Positions 26,861 through 38,777 are shown, counted from the first letter of the stretch. The stretch: DNA of 64,000 nt from Paenibacillus oenotherae (GCF_019443105.1 NZ_JAHZIJ010000025.1:1-64000); one strand, 5' to 3'. Notes: generated from the letters alone by a model not told the origin. Made by a program: numbers and translations.

Positions 26861-27394
26861 ATGGAAAAAAGATGGTACGTTGTGCATACTTACTCAGGCT
26901 ATGAGAACAAGGTGAAAGCCAACCTGGAGAAGCGTGTTGAATCAATGGGCATGGAAGACAAGATTTTCCGTGTGCTTGTCCCTATGGAGGAAGAAGTGGT
27001 AAACAAGGACGGTAAGAAGAAGACCGTCATGCGTAAAGTTTACCCCGGCTATGTCCTGGTGGAGATGGTTCAGACCGATGATTCCTGGTATGTTGTTCGT
27101 AATACGCCTGGCGTGACCGGGTTCGTCGGATCAACTGGTTCCGGTTCGAAGCCGACTCCTTTGCTGCCTGATGAAGTGGAGCAAATCCTCAAGCATATGG
27201 GTATGGAGGAGCCGAAGCCGAAGATCGAGTTTGATGTGAAAGAAACGGTTCGCGTAACAGTAGGTCCGTTTGCTAATTTTGTCGGTACGGTAGAAGAAAT
27301 TCTGCTCGACAAAAGCAAGCTGAAGGTTCATGTGAACATGTTTGGTAGGGAAACCCCAGTTGAGCTTGATTATACTCAGGTGGAGAAGATATAA
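26861..27394 (+). CDS. nusG: Transcription termination/antitermination protein NusG
   Basis: 177 residues. NGN domain begins KRWYVVHTYSGYENKVK and contains PGYVLVEM; a C-terminal KOW domain is visible in VRVTVGPFANFVGTVEEI. It binds RNA polymerase and couples it to the ribosome or Rho. ATG 26861 is seven bases after AAAGGTGG. The downstream 99-base gap leads into rplK. Confidence 0.96.
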   Translation: MEKRWYVVHTYSGYENKVKANLEKRVESMGMEDKIFRVLVPMEEEVVNKDGKKKTVMRKVYPGYVLVEMVQTDDSWYVVRNTPGVTGFVGSTGSGSKPTPLLPDEVEQILKHMGMEEPKPKIEFDVKETVRVTVGPFANFVGTVEEILLDKSKLKVHVNMFGRETPVELDYTQVEKI

Positions 27395-27493
27395 TTCCGG
27401 TTTCCGGGGGCCGTTTCTCTTAGACGGCGAGAGAGCTTTGGCGATTGTATCGTTCAGGGCTGAATGGATTATTGGGGCAAGGAGGTGTGCAAC

Positions 27494-27919
27494 ATGGCAA
27501 AAAAGGTCATCAAGATGGTAAAACTGCAAGTGCCAGCAGGTAAAGCGAACCCGGCTCCGCCGATCGGTCCTGCACTCGGTCAAGCAGGTGTGAACATCAT
27601 GGCGTTCTGTAAAGAGTTCAATGCTCGTACAGCCGACCAGGCAGGTCTGATCATTCCGGTTGAAATTTCCGTATTTGAAGACCGTTCGTTCACATTCATC
27701 ACCAAAACACCACCGGCGGCCGTATTACTACGCGTTGCTGCGAAGATTGAGAAGGGTTCTGGTGAGCCGAACAAGAAGAAAGTCGCTACTGTGAAACGTG
27801 CAACTGTACGTGAAATCGCAGAGCAAAAAATGCCTGACCTCAACGCAGCTTCTGTAGAAGCAGCTATGCGCATGGTTGAAGGTACAGCGCGCAGCATGGG
27901 CGTTGTAATCGAAGACTAA
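27494..27919 (+). CDS. rplK: Ribosomal protein L11
   Basis: 141 residues, full length. The N-terminal domain has [20 protein letters not shown], the proline-rich face contacted by thiopeptide antibiotics, and the C-terminal rRNA-binding domain includes KMPDLNA and [11 protein letters not shown]. It forms the base of the GTPase-associated centre with 23S rRNA. Start 27494 follows AAGGAGGTG. Next gene, rplA, is 137 bases away, a typical L11-L1 pair. Confidence 0.97.
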   Translation: MAKKVIKMVKLQVPAGKANPAPPIGPALGQAGVNIMAFCKEFNARTADQAGLIIPVEISVFEDRSFTFITKTPPAAVLLRVAAKIEKGSGEPNKKKVATVKRATVREIAEQKMPDLNAASVEAAMRMVEGTARSMGVVIED

Positions 27920-28056
27920 TTCGGTTGCGATTGCAGCACATGTAGGGCACGCCGGAAGGCGTTGTCTGCTATAGCGTAACTTTAGTTTCGCTACAGTGGG
28001 AGGATCTCCTTTCAAGGAGGATTTTCCGTTAAAACCACACAAGGAGGACGAATACC

Positions 28057-28749
28057 ATGGCAAAACACGGCAAGAAGTATCTTGAAGCCGTTAAGCTGAT
28101 TGACAGCGAAGCGACTTATGAGTCATTGGAAGCCATTGAATTGGTGAAGAAAGCTGCGACTGCGAAATTCGACGAGACTGTTGAAGTTGCTGTTCGCCTG
28201 GGTGTAGACCCTAAGAAACAAGACCAAGCAGTGCGTGGTGTCGTTGTACTTCCGCACGGTACTGGTAAGACGAAACGCGTTCTCGTTTTCGCGAAAGGCG
28301 ACAAAGCCAAAGAAGCGGAAGCAGCTGGCGCAGATTTTGTTGGCGATGCTGACATGATCAACAAAATCCAACAAGGCTGGTTCGAGTTCGACGTTTGTGT
28401 CGCTACTCCGGACATGATGGCTGAAGTTGGTAAACTCGGACGTATTCTCGGTGGTAAAGGTCTCATGCCGAACCCTAAAGCGGGTACTGTAACGTTTGAC
28501 GTTACTAAAGCTGTGCAAGAGATCAAAGCCGGTAAAATCGAATACCGTCTTGACCGTGCAGGTCAAATCCATGCTCCAATCGGCAAAGTATCGTTTGATG
28601 CTGACAAGCTGAACGAAAACCTTCGTTCCTTGGTTGAGGCGCTCGTTCGTGCTAAGCCGGCTGCTGCTAAAGGGGTTTACCTGAAAAACATTGCTGTTGC
28701 CTCCACTATGGGCCCTAGCGCTCGTGTTAACGTAGCGGCTTACCGCTAA
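28057..28749 (+). CDS. rplA: Ribosomal protein L1
   Basis: 230 residues, complete. Begins [14 protein letters not shown] and contains the family signature region [17 protein letters not shown] plus the C-terminal [17 protein letters not shown]. It forms the mobile L1 stalk and can repress its own mRNA in other bacteria. CAAGGAGGACG precedes the ATG. It is followed by the L10 leader, so the next genes are controlled separately. Confidence 0.97.
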   Translation: MAKHGKKYLEAVKLIDSEATYESLEAIELVKKAATAKFDETVEVAVRLGVDPKKQDQAVRGVVVLPHGTGKTKRVLVFAKGDKAKEAEAAGADFVGDADMINKIQQGWFEFDVCVATPDMMAEVGKLGRILGGKGLMPNPKAGTVTFDVTKAVQEIKAGKIEYRLDRAGQIHAPIGKVSFDADKLNENLRSLVEALVRAKPAAAKGVYLKNIAVASTMGPSARVNVAAYR

Positions 28750-28759
28750 GAGGAACAGT

Positions 28760-28920
28760 AACTAACATTCGAATACGCATACCGTAGACAGTAGGTGCCG
28801 TAAGGCTTAATTTCCTACCGAGGTGTTATGATATCGTGTTTGTGCTTGGATGGACGCTTGCGTCCGGATATGCAACTGACCATCATGGCCTTCGCATTGT
28901 CTGCGAAGGCCTTTCTCATG
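28760..28920 (+). ncRNA. L10 leader, autoregulatory element of rplJ-rplL
   Basis: The core GTAGACAGTAGGTGCCGTAA ... GCTTAATTTCCTACCGAGGT (about 28792-28827) matches the conserved L10(L12) binding leader of Firmicutes rplJ mRNAs, which folds with CGGTAGG/CCTACCG pairing. When L10 is in excess it binds this RNA. A terminator hairpin at 28887-28915 lies downstream and provides the likely output. Confidence 0.85.
28887..28915 (+). terminator. Attenuator hairpin in the rplJ leader
   Basis: A perfect 10-bp stem GGCCTTCGCA/TGCGAAGGCC with a five-base loop is followed by TTTCT, about 70 bases before rplJ. The position in the L10 leader suggests conditional rather than absolute termination. Confidence 0.8.
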
Positions 28921-28985
28921 CATCGAGGAAGAAGGAATTTGCCGCTAGAATCGGGATGTTGATAACTTTACGGGAGGTGTACATT

Positions 28986-29483
28986 TTGGCAAATGCAAAG
29001 ATCATCCAAGGCAAACAAGCTGCTGTAGAAGAAATCACGACGAAGCTTCGTGAGAGCTCTTGCACAGTTGTTGCTGACTATCGTGGATTGAACGTTAAGC
29101 AAGTAACTGAGCTTCGTAAATCGCTGCGTGAAGCAGGTATCGAATTTCAAGTATTGAAAAACTCGATTCTGCGCCGTGCGACTGCAGGTGCTGATCTGAC
29201 AGAGATGGATTCAGTATTGACTGGTCCAACTGCTATCGCATTCAGCAAGGAAGACGCAGTAGCACCAGCTAAAATTCTGAGCGAATTCGCTAAGAAGAAC
29301 GAAGCTTTGCAACTTAAAGGCGGCGTTGTTGAAGGTCAATTTATGGATGCAGTGCAAATCAAAGCGATTGCGGATCTTCCGTCTCGCGAAGGCTTGCTCT
29401 CCATGCTCCTCAGCGTGCTCCAAGCTCCTATGCGCAACTTCGCCCTTGCTGTTAAAGCAGTGGCAGAGAAGCAAGAAGCTTAA
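28986..29483 (+). CDS. rplJ: Ribosomal protein L10
   Basis: 165 residues. Starts at TTG 28986 ([11 protein letters not shown]) eight bases after GGGAGG; the frame is open far upstream through the leader but that part is untranslated. Landmarks are [22 protein letters not shown] and a C-terminal helical tail that binds L7/L12 dimers. L10 is the scaffold of the ribosomal stalk. rplL follows after 67 bases. Confidence 0.96.
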   Translation: MANAKIIQGKQAAVEEITTKLRESSCTVVADYRGLNVKQVTELRKSLREAGIEFQVLKNSILRRATAGADLTEMDSVLTGPTAIAFSKEDAVAPAKILSEFAKKNEALQLKGGVVEGQFMDAVQIKAIADLPSREGLLSMLLSVLQAPMRNFALAVKAVAEKQEA

Positions 29484-29550
29484 TAATCGGCTCGGCTATG
29501 CCGGGTAATAGCAATAACCCAAATAAAACAAATTCACTGGAGGTTTAACC

Positions 29551-29913
29551 ATGAGTAAAGAGCAAATCTTAGAAGCTATCAAAGGCATGAACGTTCTTGA
29601 ACTGAACGACCTAGTTAAAGCAATCGAAGAAGAATTCGGCGTAACAGCTGCTGCACCTGTAGCGGTTGTAGCTGGTGGCGGAGCTGCTGAAGCTGCTGAG
29701 CAATCCGAGTTCGACGTAATCCTGGCTAACGCTGGCGCTTCCAAAATCAACGTTATCAAAGCAGTTCGCGAAATTACAGGTCTTGGCCTGAAAGAAGCGA
29801 AAGATCTTGTTGATGGCGCTCCTAAGCCAATCAAAGAAAAAGTAGCTAAAGAAGAAGCAGAAGCTGTTAAAGCTAAGCTTGAAGAAGCAGGCGCTACTGT
29901 AGAAGTGAAGTAA
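29551..29913 (+). CDS. rplL: Ribosomal protein L7/L12
   Basis: 120 residues. N-terminal dimerisation domain ([19 protein letters not shown]), an Ala-rich hinge ([13 protein letters not shown]), and the C-terminal factor-binding domain with [20 protein letters not shown] and EAGATVEVK. It recruits EF-Tu and EF-G. A terminator 24 bases on separates it from the methyltransferase gene, though read-through to rpoB is usual in Bacillus. Confidence 0.97.
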   Translation: MSKEQILEAIKGMNVLELNDLVKAIEEEFGVTAAAPVAVVAGGGAAEAAEQSEFDVILANAGASKINVIKAVREITGLGLKEAKDLVDGAPKPIKEKVAKEEAEAVKAKLEEAGATVEVK

Positions 29914-29936
29914 TTTAAGCTAACCTAGCTTATCGG

Positions 29937-29974
29937 CGAACCCCTAGAGGCTACTGGTCTCTTGGGGTTCGTTT
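29937..29974 (+). terminator. Terminator after rplL
   Basis: CGAACCCCTAGAG pairs with CTCTTGGGGTTCG (12 of 13 positions) around a nine-base loop, followed by a short TTT. The weak T-run suggests partial termination. Confidence 0.7.
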
Positions 29975-30103
29975 CATTAAAAATAGGAGAAAGGCGGGCC
30001 TTGCTAGCGCAGAATGTCTGCTTTTCTAATATTTTTAACGTAAGAAACGCCTAGGCGGCAGTATGCTCTATAAAAGGTGAAGTCTAGGATGGAGAGGGAT
30101 ACG

Positions 30104-30706
30104 ATGTCGGACCATTATTATACACAGGCACCTGGCGCGAAGCACGAGCACAGGGAATATGAAACTGCTATTCGCGGTCAACAGCTGCGATTTATGACAG
30201 ATGCCGGCGTCTTCTCGAAAACAGGTGTCGATTATGGTACCCGCGTGCTTGTCGAAGCGCTGGATATTCCGTCCCACGCACGAGTTCTGGACGTAGGCTG
30301 CGGATATGGCCCCATCGGAATTATGGCTGCAAAGCTTGCTCCCCGTGGACACATCACGATGATCGATATTAACGAGCGTGCTGTTCAGTTGGCGGAGAAG
30401 AATGCGAAGCTGAACGGTGCTGCTAATATCACTGTTCTGCAAAGCGATTTGTTTGAGCGGGTGCGCGGTCAAGAGTTTGATGTGATTATCACTAATCCGC
30501 CCATTCGGGCAGGAAAGGCAGTTGTGCATCAAATATTCGAGGAAGGCGCCAAGCTGCTGGCATCAGGCGGATCCATGTGGGTTGTTATTCAGAAGAAACA
30601 AGGCGCGCCCTCTGCTGAGGCCAAGCTTGAAGCGATATTTGGCAATGTTGAAGAAGTGACGAAGGACAAAGGTTATCGCATATTTCGGTCGCGCAAGGAA
30701 GATTAG
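30104..30706 (+). CDS. Class I SAM methyltransferase, RsmC-like (YbxB)
   Basis: 200 residues. SAM-binding motif VLDVGCGYGPIGI, acidic post-I residue in MIDINERAV and the NPP catalytic motif in IITNPPIRAG identify an amino-N-methyltransferase of the RsmC type, which modifies guanine in 16S rRNA. In Bacillus the same place between rplL and rpoB is held by ybxB. ATG 30104 is six bases after GGAGAGG; two upstream in-frame ATGs are less favoured. The C-terminus GYRIFRSRK is typical. Confidence 0.9.
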   Translation: MSDHYYTQAPGAKHEHREYETAIRGQQLRFMTDAGVFSKTGVDYGTRVLVEALDIPSHARVLDVGCGYGPIGIMAAKLAPRGHITMIDINERAVQLAEKNAKLNGAANITVLQSDLFERVRGQEFDVIITNPPIRAGKAVVHQIFEEGAKLLASGGSMWVVIQKKQGAPSAEAKLEAIFGNVEEVTKDKGYRIFRSRKED

Positions 30707-30730
30707 GCAGATGCTCAATATTTTGTTGAC

Positions 30731-30760
30731 TTGACTTTTGGGTTGTGGTATCATTATAAA
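30731..30760 (+). promoter_or_regulatory. rpoBC promoter
   Basis: TTGACT (30731-30736), 18 bp, TATAAA (30755-30760), immediately after the methyltransferase gene. The transcript would have an untranslated leader of about 390 bases before rpoB. Confidence 0.65.
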
Positions 30761-30900
30761 ATGTCAGTATTAATATGGGCTCAATCTCTTTAGTTAACTA
30801 AAATGTCAAGCGTTAATTTTTATGAATAGAAATGACATGTTTGACGTATAATGTTTACATTTTGGGCAAAATTACATGATATGAGACTTTCTTTTCTTGT

Positions 30901-30938
30901 AAGCATGTAAGAGTTACTAGCGGAAACATGCTCTTTTT
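30901..30938 (+). terminator. Possible attenuator in the rpoB leader
   Basis: AGCATGT (30902-30908) pairs with ACATGCT (30926-30932) and is followed by CTTTTTT. The stem is only 7 bp and A/T-rich. It is the only terminator-like element in the 454-base gap 30707-31160; the remainder of the gap is A/T-rich and contains no supported gene. Confidence 0.45.
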
Positions 30939-31160
30939 TCGAAAATATTCGATAAGGGCTTTTCTTTATTGAATCAGAATTTGCCTGCTGCACGTTCTGG
31001 TTGGCGATGAGATAGTGAGGCATCGTCATTTTAAGAGAGGGCGCAGAAAGAAACGTGGAATTGAATGCCCACGTTGAGTGCGATGCCTGTTCATCGTTGT
31101 TTTGGTGAAAGAGTGCATGGTTCATTTTCTGTGGAAGCAGACATGAGGGGTGAGGTTAAG

Positions 31161-34100
31161 TTGGCAGGACAACTTGTTCAGTTTGGTCGGCGCACGCGCA
31201 GAAGCTATGCTCGCATCAATGAGGTGCTTGAAGTTCCGAACCTGATTGAAATCCAGCAGAAATCGTATGAGAAGTTTTTGGAGAAGGATTTATTGGAACT
31301 TTTCCAGGACATTTCGCCGATTCAGGATTTTACAGGTAACTTGATGCTTGAGTTCATAGACTATTCGCTCGGAGAACCGAAATATTCCGTCGACGAATCG
31401 AAAGAACGTGACGTAACTTACGCAGCGCCGTTACGTGTAAAGGTTCGGCTCATCAATAAAGAAACCGGCGAAGTGAAAGAGCAAGAAGTATTCATGGGCG
31501 ATTTCCCGCTGATGACTGAAACGGGCACATTCATTATTAACGGTGCTGAACGGGTTATTGTAAGCCAATTGGTCCGCTCGCCAAGTGTCTATTTCAGCAC
31601 GAAAGTGGACAAAAACGGCAAAAAGACTTACACGGCAACGGTTATTCCGAACCGCGGCGCATGGCTGGAACTTGAGACGGATGCCAAGGATATCGTCTAT
31701 GTCCGTATCGACCGTACGCGGAAGATTCCGGTGACGGTTCTTCTACGTTCGCTTGGTTTTGGCACAGATGCTGAGATCCTTGATTTGCTCGGCAATGACG
31801 AGTATATCCGCAATACGCTAGATAAGGATAATACCGATTCTACAGAGAAAGCGCTTATTGAAATTTACGAGCGCCTTCGTCCGGGTGAGCCGCCGACGCT
31901 TGATAATGCCAAGAGCTTGCTCGTCGCGCGTTTCTTTGATCCGAAGCGTTATGATCTTGCGAATGTCGGTCGCTACAAAATCAATAAAAAGCTGCATATT
32001 AAGAACCGTTTGTTCAACCAGCGGCTGGCGGAAACACTCGTTGATCCGTCTACAGGAGAGATTCTGGCCGAAGCCGGTCAAATGATCGATCGCAGACTGC
32101 TTGATGAGATTATTCCTTACCTGGAGAATAACGTAGGCTTCAAAACCTATCATGTCGCTAACGGCGTACTTGATGCGGATAGTATTCCACTTCAAGCGAT
32201 CAGCGTATTCTCTCCTGATGATGAAACAAAGGTCATCAAGGTCATCGCTAATGGTGTCATTGACAAATCGGTTAAACATATAACGCCGGCGGATATAATT
32301 TCGTCGATTAACTATTTCTTGAACCTGCTCCACGGTGTTGGCAGCACGGATGATATCGATCACCTCGGTAACCGCCGTCTTCGTTCCGTTGGCGAGCTGC
32401 TGCAGAACCAGTTCCGCATCGGTTTGTCGCGTATGGAGCGCGTTGTCCGTGAACGGATGTCCATCCAGGATGCGAATGCAATTACGCCGCAAGCGCTTAT
32501 CAATATACGGCCTGTTATTGCGTCGATCAAAGAGTTCTTTGGTTCCTCGCAATTGTCCCAATTTATGGATCAAACAAACCCGCTTGCCGAGCTTACGCAC
32601 AAGCGTCGTTTGTCCGCTTTGGGACCCGGCGGTTTGACTCGTGAACGCGCGGGCTTTGAAGTGCGTGACGTTCATAACTCTCACTACGGCCGGATGTGTC
32701 CGATTGAGACGCCAGAGGGACCGAACATTGGATTGATCAACTCCTTATCCACGTTCGCCCGCATTAATGAATATGGATTTATCGAAGCGCCGTATCGTTG
32801 GGTTGATCCCAAGACCGGCATTGTTACGGAGCAAATCGCATACCTGACAGCAGATGAAGAAGACAACTATATCATTGCGCAAGCAAATGCCAAGTTGACA
32901 GAAGAAAGCCGATTTGCTGATGAGGCGGTTATCGTCCGTTATAACAAACAAGCAGATAACATCCTCACGATGCCAAGTGATCGAGTCGATTACATGGACG
33001 TTTCACCTAAACAGGTTGTTTCGGTTGCAACAGCGCTCATTCCGTTCCTTGAGAATGATGACTCCAACCGTGCGCTCATGGGTTCCAACATGCAACGTCA
33101 AGCTGTGCCGCTGCTTATTCCGAAGTCGCCGCTTGTCGGAACGGGTATGGAGCATAAATCGGCAAAAGACTCCGGTGTATGTATTGTTGCCAAATACGAT
33201 GGAATTATCGAGCGTGTTTCGGCTAACGAGATCTGGCTTCGCCGTGTTGAGATAATCGATGGCAAGCCTGTTACCGGAGACCTGGTTAAGCAGAAGCTGC
33301 ATAAGTTTATGCGTTCCAACCAAGGAACATGTATTAACCAGCGTCCGCTATGCCGTCGTGGCGATCACGTGAAGAAGGGCGATATCCTTGCGGATGGACC
33401 ATCCACCGAGATGGGCGAGTTGGCTCTTGGCCGCAACGTAGTCGTTGCCTTTATGACATGGGAAGGCTACAACTACGAGGATGCGATTCTTCTTAGCGAG
33501 AAGCTTGTGAAGGAAGATGTGTACACGTCGATTCATATCGAAGAGTATGAGTCTGAAGCGCGGGACACGAAGCTTGGACCGGAAGAAATTACACGCGACA
33601 TTCCTAATGTCGGGGAAGAAGCTCTTCGCAACCTCGATGAGCGCGGAATTATCCGCGTAGGTGCTGAGATCAGCGCAGGCGACATTCTGGTCGGTAAAGT
33701 GACACCTAAGGGTGTAACGGAGCTGACGGCTGAAGAGCGTCTCCTTCATGCGATCTTCGGCGAGAAGGCTCGCGAAGTGCGTGATACAAGCTTGCGCGTG
33801 CCTCACGGAACGGACGGAATCGTCGTTGACGTGAAGGTGTTTACCCGTGAGAACGGCGATGAGCTTCCTCCAGGCGTTAACCAATTGGTTCGTGCTTATA
33901 TCGCTCAGAAGCGTAAGATCTCCGAGGGTGATAAAATGGCCGGACGTCACGGTAACAAAGGGGTTATCGCCCGCATTTTGCCGGAAGAGGATATGCCTTT
34001 CCTTCCTGATGGCACACCGGTAGAAGTCGTTCTGAACCCGCTGGGGGTTCCGTCGCGGATGAACATCGGTCAAGTGCTTGAGGTTCACCTTGGCATGGCT

Positions 34101-34706
34101 TGCAAGCGTCTGGGCATCCATGCTGCAACACCGGTATTTGACGGTGCGCGTGAGGATGACGTATTTGACTCCATGGAAGAAGCAGGAATGCAGCGCAACG
34201 GTAAGACAGTTCTCTATGACGGCCGTACTGGCGAAGAGTTTGAACGTGAAGTTACCGTTGGCGTCATGTATATGATCAAGCTTGCGCACATGGTCGATGA
34301 CAAAATCCACGCCCGTTCCACAGGGCCTTACTCGCTTGTTACCCAGCAGCCGCTCGGTGGTAAAGCGCAGTTTGGCGGACAGCGTTTCGGGGAGATGGAG
34401 GTTTGGGCGCTTGAGGCTTATGGCGCTGCCTATACATTGCAAGAGATTCTTACCGTCAAGTCCGATGATGTTGTCGGTCGTGTGAAGACATACGAATCGA
34501 TCGTCAAGGGCGAGAACGTTCCTGAGCCGGGCGTGCCTGAGTCGTTCAAAGTTCTTATTAAAGAGCTTCAGAGCTTGGGTATGGATGTCAAGATACTGGC
34601 AGAGAACGAAGAAGAGATCGAAATGAAAGAAATGGACGACGAGGAAGACGCAACTAGCGATAAGCTGAACCTCAATCTTGAGGGTGCAGAGGTTGGAGTA
34701 GAGTAA
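31161..34706 (+). CDS. rpoB: RNA polymerase beta subunit
   Basis: 1181 residues. Starts at TTG 31161 ([19 protein letters not shown]) after GGTGAGG, agreeing with the Bacillus N-terminus; a longer frame reaches 31065 but without homology. The rifampicin pocket [20 protein letters not shown] followed by [13 protein letters not shown] shows the sensitive residues (Q, D, H, R, S). The C-terminal KPGVPES-type tail contains a run of acidic residues before the stop. rpoC follows after 152 bases. Confidence 0.97.
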   Translation: MAGQLVQFGRRTRRSYARINEVLEVPNLIEIQQKSYEKFLEKDLLELFQDISPIQDFTGNLMLEFIDYSLGEPKYSVDESKERDVTYAAPLRVKVRLINKETGEVKEQEVFMGDFPLMTETGTFIINGAERVIVSQLVRSPSVYFSTKVDKNGKKTYTATVIPNRGAWLELETDAKDIVYVRIDRTRKIPVTVLLRSLGFGTDAEILDLLGNDEYIRNTLDKDNTDSTEKALIEIYERLRPGEPPTLDNAKSLLVARFFDPKRYDLANVGRYKINKKLHIKNRLFNQRLAETLVDPSTGEILAEAGQMIDRRLLDEIIPYLENNVGFKTYHVANGVLDADSIPLQAISVFSPDDETKVIKVIANGVIDKSVKHITPADIISSINYFLNLLHGVGSTDDIDHLGNRRLRSVGELLQNQFRIGLSRMERVVRERMSIQDANAITPQALINIRPVIASIKEFFGSSQLSQFMDQTNPLAELTHKRRLSALGPGGLTRERAGFEVRDVHNSHYGRMCPIETPEGPNIGLINSLSTFARINEYGFIEAPYRWVDPKTGIVTEQIAYLTADEEDNYIIAQANAKLTEESRFADEAVIVRYNKQADNILTMPSDRVDYMDVSPKQVVSVATALIPFLENDDSNRALMGSNMQRQAVPLLIPKSPLVGTGMEHKSAKDSGVCIVAKYDGIIERVSANEIWLRRVEIIDGKPVTGDLVKQKLHKFMRSNQGTCINQRPLCRRGDHVKKGDILADGPSTEMGELALGRNVVVAFMTWEGYNYEDAILLSEKLVKEDVYTSIHIEEYESEARDTKLGPEEITRDIPNVGEEALRNLDERGIIRVGAEISAGDILVGKVTPKGVTELTAEERLLHAIFGEKAREVRDTSLRVPHGTDGIVVDVKVFTRENGDELPPGVNQLVRAYIAQKRKISEGDKMAGRHGNKGVIARILPEEDMPFLPDGTPVEVVLNPLGVPSRMNIGQVLEVHLGMACKRLGIHAATPVFDGAREDDVFDSMEEAGMQRNGKTVLYDGRTGEEFEREVTVGVMYMIKLAHMVDDKIHARSTGPYSLVTQQPLGGKAQFGGQRFGEMEVWALEAYGAAYTLQEILTVKSDDVVGRVKTYESIVKGENVPEPGVPESFKVLIKELQSLGMDVKILAENEEEIEMKEMDDEEDATSDKLNLNLEGAEVGVE

Positions 34707-34858
34707 CGGAATACGTACGAACGCTAATGAGCATGCCGTACGTCCGTGTTGAAGATGTCGGGGCCGGCTTTGTTCTGGTATGAAGCATGGCTCCCGGCAA
34801 CGGCGTTGCACACGTAACGAGCTTGACATAGTGAACCAAGACGAAGGAGGGTTGCTCC

Positions 34859-37800
34859 TTGCTAGACGTGAACAACTTCGAATACATGAAGATTGGATTG
34901 GCATCTCCGGACAAAATCCGCTCGTGGTCCCGCGGAGAAGTGAAGAAACCGGAGACAATCAACTACAGGACGCTAAAACCGGAAAAAGAAGGCTTGTTCT
35001 GCGAGAAAATCTTCGGACCAACGAAGGACTGGGAGTGCCATTGCGGCAAATACAAACGTGTACGTTATAAAGGCGTTGTGTGTGACCGTTGTGGAGTAGA
35101 AGTAACTCGGGCGAAAGTCCGCCGCGAACGGATGGGCCACATTGAGCTGGCTGCTCCTGTATCGCATATATGGTATTTCAAAGGTATTCCAAGCCGCATG
35201 GGACTTGCGCTTGATATGTCCCCGCGTTCTTTGGAAGAAATCATTTACTTTGCATCGTATGTTGTTACGGACCCAGGTGATACGCCTTTGGAGAAGAAAC
35301 AACTGCTGTCCGAGAAGGAATACCGCAGCTATCGTGAGAAATACGGCTATGGCTTCCATGCTGGCATGGGTGCCGAGGCTGTTAAGAAGCTGCTTCAGGA
35401 TATTGATGTCGAGCGCGACCTTGAGAACTTGAAGGAAGAGCTTAGAACAGCTCAAGGCCAACGCCGCAATCGTGCGATCAAGCGTTTGGAGGTCATTGAA
35501 GCATTCCGCAACTCAGGCAATATGCCGGAGTGGATGATTCTTGATGTGCTTCCTGTTATACCGCCAGAGCTTCGTCCAATGGTACAGCTGGATGGCGGAC
35601 GTTTTGCCACGTCTGACCTTAACGACTTGTACCGTCGTGTAATTAACCGTAACAATCGTTTGAAACGTCTGCTTGATCTTGGCGCACCGGATATTATCGT
35701 CCAGAATGAGAAGCGCATGCTTCAAGAAGCAGTTGATGCGCTTATCGATAATGGCCGTCGCGGCCGTCCGGTAACAGGACCAGGCAACCGTCCGCTTAAA
35801 TCCCTCAGCCATATGCTGAAAGGTAAACAAGGACGCTTCCGTCAGAACCTTCTCGGTAAACGTGTTGACTATTCCGGTCGTTCCGTTATCGTAGTCGGAC
35901 CTAGCCTGAAGATGTACCAGTGCGGTTTGCCGAAGGAAATGGCGCTGGAATTGTTCAAGCCGTTCGTAATGAAAGAGCTTGTTAACAAAGGTCTTGCTCA
36001 TAATATCAAGAGTGCGAAGCGCAAGGTTGAGCGCGTAAGTCCAGAAGTATGGGACGTTCTTGAGGAAGTCATTAAAGAACATCCGGTTCTTCTAAACCGT
36101 GCCCCTACGCTCCACAGATTGGGTATTCAAGCATTTGAGCCGATTCTGGTAGAAGGTCGTGCGATTAAGCTTCACCCGCTCGTTTGTACCGCTTATAATG
36201 CGGACTTTGACGGTGACCAAATGGCTGTCCACGTTCCATTATCGGCAGAGGCACAGGCGGAAGCTCGTCTTCTGATGCTTGCTTCAGGCAACATTCTTAA
36301 CCCGAAAGATGGTAAGCCGGTCGTTACCCCTTCACAGGATATGGTTCTCGGCAGTTACTATTTGACGATGGATAACAAGGAATCCAAGGGCAGCGGTTCC
36401 GTATTCGCGACTGTGAATGAAGCGATTTCGGCATACCAAAGAGGAATTGTTTCCTTGCATGCTCGCATCTTTATTCCCGTAAAAGTGCTTAAGAAAGTGA
36501 CCTTTACAGAGGCGCAGCAGAGCTCGCTGATTTCCACGACTGTGGGTAAAGTAATTTTCAATGAAATATTCCCGGAAACGTTCCCTTACATCAACGAGCC
36601 TACAAAGGTTAACTTGCTTCAAGGTACGCCGGACAAATATTTCGTATACGAGAAAGGCACTGACTTGCGGAAGTTTATGGACGAAGTACCGCAAATGGGT
36701 GCTGTCGGCAAGGAATATCTTGGCCTTGTTATTGCTGAGTGCTTCCGTCAATACCATACGACACAAACTTCCATCATTCTTGATGATATCAAGCAATTGG
36801 GCTTTACTTACTCGACTCGTGCGGGGATCACGATTGCTGTATCCGATGTTATCGTGCCGGACGAGAAGAAGGAATTGCTGAAGGAATCGGAAGAGAAGGT
36901 CAGAGTCGTTACCAATCAATACCGTCGTGGTTTGATTACAAACGAAGAGCGCTATGACCGTGTAATCGAAATTTGGAGCAAATCCAAAGACAAGATCACA
37001 GAAGTTCTCATGAGATCAATGGATCGTTATAACTCCATTATGCTCATGGTGGATTCCAAGGCGCGGGGTAACAAATCACAAATTACTCAGCTTGGTGGTA
37101 TGCGTGGTCTCATGGCGAATCCGTCCGGTCGTATCATCGAGTTGCCAATCAAATCGAACTTCCGTGAAGGTCTGACCGTTCTCGAGTACTTTATCTCGAC
37201 TCACGGTGCGCGGAAAGGTCTTGCCGATACAGCGCTTCGTACCGCTGACTCCGGTTACTTGACCCGCCGACTCGTTGACGTTGCTCAAGACGTGATTGTA
37301 CGCGAAGACGATTGCGGCACGGATAAAGGCTTTACTGTCAGCAAGATTCAAGATGGTAAAGAGGTTATCGAGGATCTGTATGATCGTATCGAAGGACGCT
37401 ACTCCTTCGAGACAGTACGGAATCCGAAGACGGGCGAAGTGATCCTTCACCGCAACCAGCTGATTGACTCCAACAAAGCGGAAGAAGTTATCGAAGCTGG
37501 TGTTGAGAAGCTGCAAATTCGCTCCGTTCTTAGCTGCCGTGCTCGTCATGGCGTATGTAAAATTTGTTACGGCCGCAATCTTGCGACAGGCAAATTTGTC
37601 GAAATCGGTGAAGCAGTCGGTATCATTGCAGCTCAATCGATCGGTGAGCCGGGAACACAGCTTACAATGCGTACATTCCATACCGGCGGTGTTGCCGGAG
37701 ACGATATTACGCAAGGTTTGCCGCGTATCCAGGAGCTTTTCGAGGCGCGTAATCCGAAAGGTCAAGCGATTATCTCTGAACTTGACGGCGTTATTAAAGA

Positions 37801-38482
37801 CATCCGTGAAGCTAAGGATCGTCGTGAAATAGAAGTGCAAGGCGAAGCTGAGTCAAAAGTATATGCGGTCACATATGGTTCCCGTATTCGTGTCGTTAAA
37901 GGCCAGCACATTGAGGCGGGCGACGAGCTTACGGACGGATCGATCGATCCGAAAGATATGCTCCGCATTAAAGGTATCCGTGGCGTTCAGAACTACATTC
38001 TGCAAGAAGTTCAGCGCGTTTACCGGAACCAGGGCGTTGAGATTAACGACAAGCACGTAGAAGTTATGATCAAGCAGATGCTTCGTAAGATCCGTATCGT
38101 TGATGCGGGAGACACTAAGCTTCTCCCTGGTGCATTCGTGGATATCCATGAATATGAATCAGCGAACCGTGAAGCTATTCTTTCCAGTCTGGAACCAGCC
38201 GTTGCCAAACCGGTATTGCTTGGTATTACCAAAGCATCACTGGAGACGGATTCCTTCTTGTCGGCAGCATCTTTCCAAGAAACGACTCGTGTCCTTACGG
38301 ATGCAGCGATCAAAGGTAAAGTGGATCAGTTGCTCGGCTTGAAAGAGAACGTAATTATTGGTAAGCTCATTCCAGCTGGTACTGGAATGAACCGTTATCG
38401 GAGCATAAGCTTCGCAGGCATGGAAGAAGAGCTGGCGGAAGAGGAATCTCTTGCCGCTGCTGAAACGGTCACTGTAGAATAG
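34859..38482 (+). CDS. rpoC: RNA polymerase beta' subunit
   Basis: 1207 residues. Start TTG 34859 ([19 protein letters not shown]) after AAGGAGGG. N-terminal zinc ribbon [19 protein letters not shown], the catalytic Mg-binding loop [12 protein letters not shown], a second cysteine cluster [13 protein letters not shown], and the trigger-loop region [19 protein letters not shown] are all present. No insertion or truncation seen. Forms the active centre with beta. Confidence 0.97.
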   Translation: MLDVNNFEYMKIGLASPDKIRSWSRGEVKKPETINYRTLKPEKEGLFCEKIFGPTKDWECHCGKYKRVRYKGVVCDRCGVEVTRAKVRRERMGHIELAAPVSHIWYFKGIPSRMGLALDMSPRSLEEIIYFASYVVTDPGDTPLEKKQLLSEKEYRSYREKYGYGFHAGMGAEAVKKLLQDIDVERDLENLKEELRTAQGQRRNRAIKRLEVIEAFRNSGNMPEWMILDVLPVIPPELRPMVQLDGGRFATSDLNDLYRRVINRNNRLKRLLDLGAPDIIVQNEKRMLQEAVDALIDNGRRGRPVTGPGNRPLKSLSHMLKGKQGRFRQNLLGKRVDYSGRSVIVVGPSLKMYQCGLPKEMALELFKPFVMKELVNKGLAHNIKSAKRKVERVSPEVWDVLEEVIKEHPVLLNRAPTLHRLGIQAFEPILVEGRAIKLHPLVCTAYNADFDGDQMAVHVPLSAEAQAEARLLMLASGNILNPKDGKPVVTPSQDMVLGSYYLTMDNKESKGSGSVFATVNEAISAYQRGIVSLHARIFIPVKVLKKVTFTEAQQSSLISTTVGKVIFNEIFPETFPYINEPTKVNLLQGTPDKYFVYEKGTDLRKFMDEVPQMGAVGKEYLGLVIAECFRQYHTTQTSIILDDIKQLGFTYSTRAGITIAVSDVIVPDEKKELLKESEEKVRVVTNQYRRGLITNEERYDRVIEIWSKSKDKITEVLMRSMDRYNSIMLMVDSKARGNKSQITQLGGMRGLMANPSGRIIELPIKSNFREGLTVLEYFISTHGARKGLADTALRTADSGYLTRRLVDVAQDVIVREDDCGTDKGFTVSKIQDGKEVIEDLYDRIEGRYSFETVRNPKTGEVILHRNQLIDSNKAEEVIEAGVEKLQIRSVLSCRARHGVCKICYGRNLATGKFVEIGEAVGIIAAQSIGEPGTQLTMRTFHTGGVAGDDITQGLPRIQELFEARNPKGQAIISELDGVIKDIREAKDRREIEVQGEAESKVYAVTYGSRIRVVKGQHIEAGDELTDGSIDPKDMLRIKGIRGVQNYILQEVQRVYRNQGVEINDKHVEVMIKQMLRKIRIVDAGDTKLLPGAFVDIHEYESANREAILSSLEPAVAKPVLLGITKASLETDSFLSAASFQETTRVLTDAAIKGKVDQLLGLKENVIIGKLIPAGTGMNRYRSISFAGMEEELAEEESLAAAETVTVE

Positions 38483-38644
38483 GCAGCAAAGTTCTCTGAA
38501 CTGAATGTGTGATCTGGTAGGAGCGCGGGGAGCGAGCTGCGGCACAGCCGTTATGGTTGGTGCTGCAAATCGCTCTTTGTGCTGTCATACCTAACCATAG
38601 ATGGAGTTTACGAAACCTTCATAGAACGCACTTCTATAACTTAC

Positions 38645-38674
38645 TTGACACACAGCCAGACAAAGTGCTAATAT
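38645..38674 (+). promoter_or_regulatory. Promoter of rplGB and the str genes
   Basis: Consensus TTGACA (38645-38650), 18 bp with an extended TGC, then TAATAT (38669-38674). It lies in the 295-base gap after rpoC, about 100 bases before the L7Ae-like gene, and is one of the strongest-looking promoters here. Nothing else is recognised in that gap. Confidence 0.75.
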
Positions 38675-38777
38675 GTCGTAGTGTGCCTATTGCATTGTCC
38701 TTGTAATTGTCAGTTCAGAACTTGTTGTCTCTCATGTAGATATAGAGTTTTGACAGAGCATAGAAGGATGGGATATC

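Noticed and set aside
28836-28985. N-terminal extension of L10 through the leader
   Set aside because: The frame crosses the attenuator hairpin; L10 homology starts at TTG 28986 after GGGAGG.
31065-31160. Upstream extension of rpoB from an ATG at 31065
   Set aside because: Homology to beta begins at the TTG at 31161, which has GGTGAGG in front.
33348-34958. 536-codon minus-strand frame opposite rpoB
   Set aside because: Antisense shadow of a conserved gene with no supporting signals.
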